In this document: positions 47,151-48,798 of the stretch, piece after piece
Position numbering within the stretch: the stretch's first letter is position 1
Layout: the number at the start of each line of letters is the position of its first letter
Assembly: GCA_016866305.1 (NCBI GenBank)
Contig: VGMX01000018.1
Coordinates: 1 to 48,798, forward strand
Length of the DNA: 48,798 bases
Direction of reading: 5' to 3'
DNA from: Chlorobiota bacterium
Lineage (GTDB): Bacteria; Bacteroidota; Chlorobiia; Chlorobiales; Chlorobiaceae
Notes under the pieces: model-generated
What the model saw: only the letters and a program-made list of their open reading frames with translations
What the model was told of the DNA's origin: nothing
Database searches by the model: none
Made by a program: the position numbers and the translations under genes

Positions 47151-47218
47151 GTCCAACGTGGCGTTCGAGAGGGTCGCGCCAAAAGCGGCACGCCCCTCAA
47201 CTTTACGTTTCGGTCGGC
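47151..47218. repeat. Degenerate attC-like site after the oxidoreductase
   Basis: GTCCAAC (47151-47157) opens an inverted-repeat block with arms GAGGGTCGCGCC and GGCACGCCCCTC around an AAAAGC loop. The closing site reads GTTTCGG instead of GTTRRRY. It lies between two plus-strand genes in the same cassette-like row. The match is incomplete. Confidence 0.35.
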
Positions 47219-47225
47219 AGCAAAT

Positions 47226-47530
47226 ATGACACACGAATTTGACGGGAAAAAATACGAAAAAGCATCGGCCCATCAGAAAGAATGGGGCGAAAGGCTTATT
47301 GCTGAAGTCAGTTTGCGTGGAACAGAGTCAGTGCTTGATCTTGGCTGTGGCGATGGCATACTTACCGCACAGATTGCCGATCTGGTTCAACAAGGGGTAG
47401 TGCTGGGTATCGACGCCTCACAAGGTATGATTGATGCGGCACTATCGAAAGAACGTAAGAATCTCACTTTTTGCAAAATGGACATTAACGAGCTCAATTT
47501 TGTGGAGCGTTTTGACCTGCAAACAGAATG
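47226..47530 (+). pseudogene. Class I SAM methyltransferase, truncated by IS insertion
   Basis: About 102 codons remain (MTHEFDGKKYEKASAHQKEW, then the SAM-binding VLDLGCGDGILTAQIA and VLGIDASQGMIDAAL, KMDINELNF). These resemble trans-aconitate 2-methyltransferase-like enzymes. The frame runs into the left end of the IS3-family element at about 47531, before the catalytic half. The 3' part is not in the window. Confidence 0.85.
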
Positions 47531-47595
47531 TGAAATAGTCCCCAAAAATAGGACAGCAAGTTTAGTTGTAAGAAAACCAGTAAATTGCTGTCACT

Positions 47596-47886
47596 ATGAA
47601 AAAAAGCAGACGAAAATTCAGTGCGGAAGTCAAGACCAAAGTGGTACTTGAAGCCTTGAGCGAGCGGATGACCGCCACGGAACTTGCACAGAAATACGAA
47701 ATACATCCAAATCAGATTGCCCTATGGAAGCGAGAGTTCCTCGACCATGCTGCTGATGTGTTCAAGTCGGGCAAACAAGAGCAACAAGAGCAGCAACAGA
47801 GTCAGGAGGACATTGCCCGGCTGTATCGAAAAATCGGTCAGTTACAGGTCGAGAACGATTTTCTAAAAAAAAACTTGTTGAGCTGA
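47596..47886 (+). CDS. IS3-family transposase OrfA (helix-turn-helix)
   Basis: The 96-residue protein has an HTH (KYEIHPNQIALWKREFL) and a Gln-rich leucine-zipper-like tail. It binds the ends of the IS. Ribosomes slip at A9 near its end to make OrfAB. Confidence 0.92.
   Translation: MKKSRRKFSAEVKTKVVLEALSERMTATELAQKYEIHPNQIALWKREFLDHAADVFKSGKQEQQEQQQSQEDIARLYRKIGQLQVENDFLKKNLLS
47865..47873 (+). promoter_or_regulatory. Programmed -1 frameshift site (A9)
   Basis: CTA is followed by A9 and CTTG. A -1 slip here changes FLKKNLLS-stop to FLKKKLVELKTVQERRSM and joins the OrfB frame. Confidence 0.85.
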
Positions 47887-47909
47887 AAACCGTTCAGGAG
47901 CGCCGCAGC

Positions 47910-48749
47910 ATGATCATGAAAGCACATCCGAAGCTGAGCGTCCAGCAGCAGTGCGACCTGCTCTCGATCCATCGTTCAGGCTTGTACTATCAGCCAAAAA
48001 AGACGACCAAGCAGAACCGGGAACTGATGCTTCTGATTGACAAACAGTACCTGCAGAAGCCCTACTACGGCGTCTACCGTATGTGGGAATGGCTACAGAA
48101 AGACAAGGGCTGCAAGGTCAACATCAAAAGGATTCGTCGTCTGTACCGACTTATGGGTCTGGAAGCCATCGGCCCGAAACCGAACACTTCGAAACCAGCA
48201 CCTGGACACCGGGTTTATCCGTATCTGCTCAAGAACCTCTTGATCACCCGCAGCAATCAGGTCTGGGCAACCGATCTGACGTATGTGCCGATGCAGAACG
48301 GTTTTCTGTATCTGATGGCCATCATCGACCTGAAAAGCCGATATGTGCTGAACTGGTCAGTTTCGAACACCATGGACGCCAAGTGGTGCGCCGATGTCTT
48401 CCGGGAGACCGTTCGTATGTACTGCGCACCAGAGATTCTGAACACTGATCAGGGCAGTCAGTTCACCAGCGAGGTGTTCACCAAGGCAGTGATTGAGGAA
48501 GCCGGAGTCAAACTCTCCATGGACGGCAAAGGTCGAGCGATTGATAATGTGTTTATCGAACGGCTGTGGCGAAGTGTCAAGTATGAGTACCTGTACCTGA
48601 ATCCTCCGGCAGACGGCATCGAACTCTATACAGGCCTGAAGGGGTGGTTTACGGAATACAATACTGAACGACGCCATAAATCGCTGAATGGCGAGGTACC
48701 GAAGAGCGTCTACTATGCAATGAATCAGCAGGCTCCGGAGGCAGCCTGA
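47910..48749 (+). CDS. IS3-family transposase OrfB (DDE integrase domain)
   Basis: The 279-residue frame from ATG 47910 carries the rve/DDE triad: WATDLTYV (Asp), LNTDQGSQFTS (Asp), and the Glu in DNVFIERLWRSVKYEY, about 35 residues further. It is normally made as an OrfAB fusion by the frameshift at A9. It ends 24 bases before the right inverted repeat. Confidence 0.93.
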   Translation: MIMKAHPKLSVQQQCDLLSIHRSGLYYQPKKTTKQNRELMLLIDKQYLQKPYYGVYRMWEWLQKDKGCKVNIKRIRRLYRLMGLEAIGPKPNTSKPAPGHRVYPYLLKNLLITRSNQVWATDLTYVPMQNGFLYLMAIIDLKSRYVLNWSVSNTMDAKWCADVFRETVRMYCAPEILNTDQGSQFTSEVFTKAVIEEAGVKLSMDGKGRAIDNVFIERLWRSVKYEYLYLNPPADGIELYTGLKGWFTEYNTERRHKSLNGEVPKSVYYAMNQQAPEAA

Positions 48750-48798
48750 ACCATCTTAGTTGATCGAAAAATCTGTCCTACAAATGGGGAGTACTTGA

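Larger units (their letters stand above)
47531..48798 (+). mobile_element. IS3-family insertion sequence
   Basis: Terminal imperfect inverted repeats of 26 bp lie at 47531-47556 (TGAAATAGTCCCC...) and 48773-48798 (reads TCAAGTACTCCCC... on the minus strand), with 19 of 26 matches. They enclose two transposase frames with a programmed -1 frameshift. The size of 1,268 bp is typical. The element interrupts a methyltransferase gene, and its right end is the window edge. Confidence 0.93.

Overview
The window comes from a green sulfur bacterium (Chlorobiaceae). The diagnostic genes are csmC and csmA, which encode chlorosome envelope and baseplate proteins and are specific to chlorosome-bearing phototrophs. 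Housekeeping genes (recA, tig, aroA, rpsU, ssb, lptB) are compatible with this. I cannot name the species. The right edge coincides exactly with the outer inverted repeat of an IS3-family element, as expected for an assembly contig that breaks at an insertion sequence.

Layout, left to right. (1) 1-8.8 kb: the 3'-truncated end of a TonB-dependent receptor; a serine palmitoyltransferase-type oxoamine synthase diverging from an NAD-dependent epimerase/reductase; and a repeat-rich autotransporter broken by two frameshifts. (2) 8.9-11.4 kb: holA, ssb and pyrK on the minus strand. (3) 11.7-17.1 kb: the chlorosome locus. It holds a Get3/ArsA-type ATPase with a C-terminal alpha-crystallin-like domain, csmC, csmA (with its own sigma70-type promoter and a strong terminator), a 591-residue protein of unknown function with a repeated basic I-x-I/V motif in an acidic tail, and a second Get3/ArsA-type ATPase. 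(4) 17.3-34 kb: mostly housekeeping genes (folK-folB, nadC-acpS, tig, an M16 peptidase, recA-dus-asd, alr, rpsU, aroA). Among them is a cystathionine beta-synthase-like protein that has lost its PLP lysine. (5) 33.5-44 kb: a hydrolase, YtxH-like and HD-domain proteins, an RRM protein, a cobalamin radical-SAM gene broken by two tandem duplications, lptB, a gamma-carbonic anhydrase homologue, an FAD oxidoreductase, an MscS channel, an FKBP isomerase and a DUF4349-type lipoprotein. (6) 44.5-48.8 kb: an accessory region that looks like integron gene cassettes. Two 161-bp repeats ending in GTTRGAC flank a Tat-signal agmatine deiminase gene. A zinc-independent MDR oxidoreductase follows, then a SAM methyltransferase interrupted by the IS3-family element.

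The most interesting candidate system is the chlorosome locus. Both ATPases carry alpha-crystallin-like domains, and the protein encoded between csmA and the second ATPase carries five copies of an I-x-I/V motif, the peptide type that docks into alpha-crystallin grooves. I propose that these genes form a chaperone or targeting module linked to chlorosome proteins. The gene order and the motifs are seen directly; the interaction is inference. Other second-look items are the CBS-like pseudoenzyme, the doubly duplicated radical-SAM gene and the cassette-like island.
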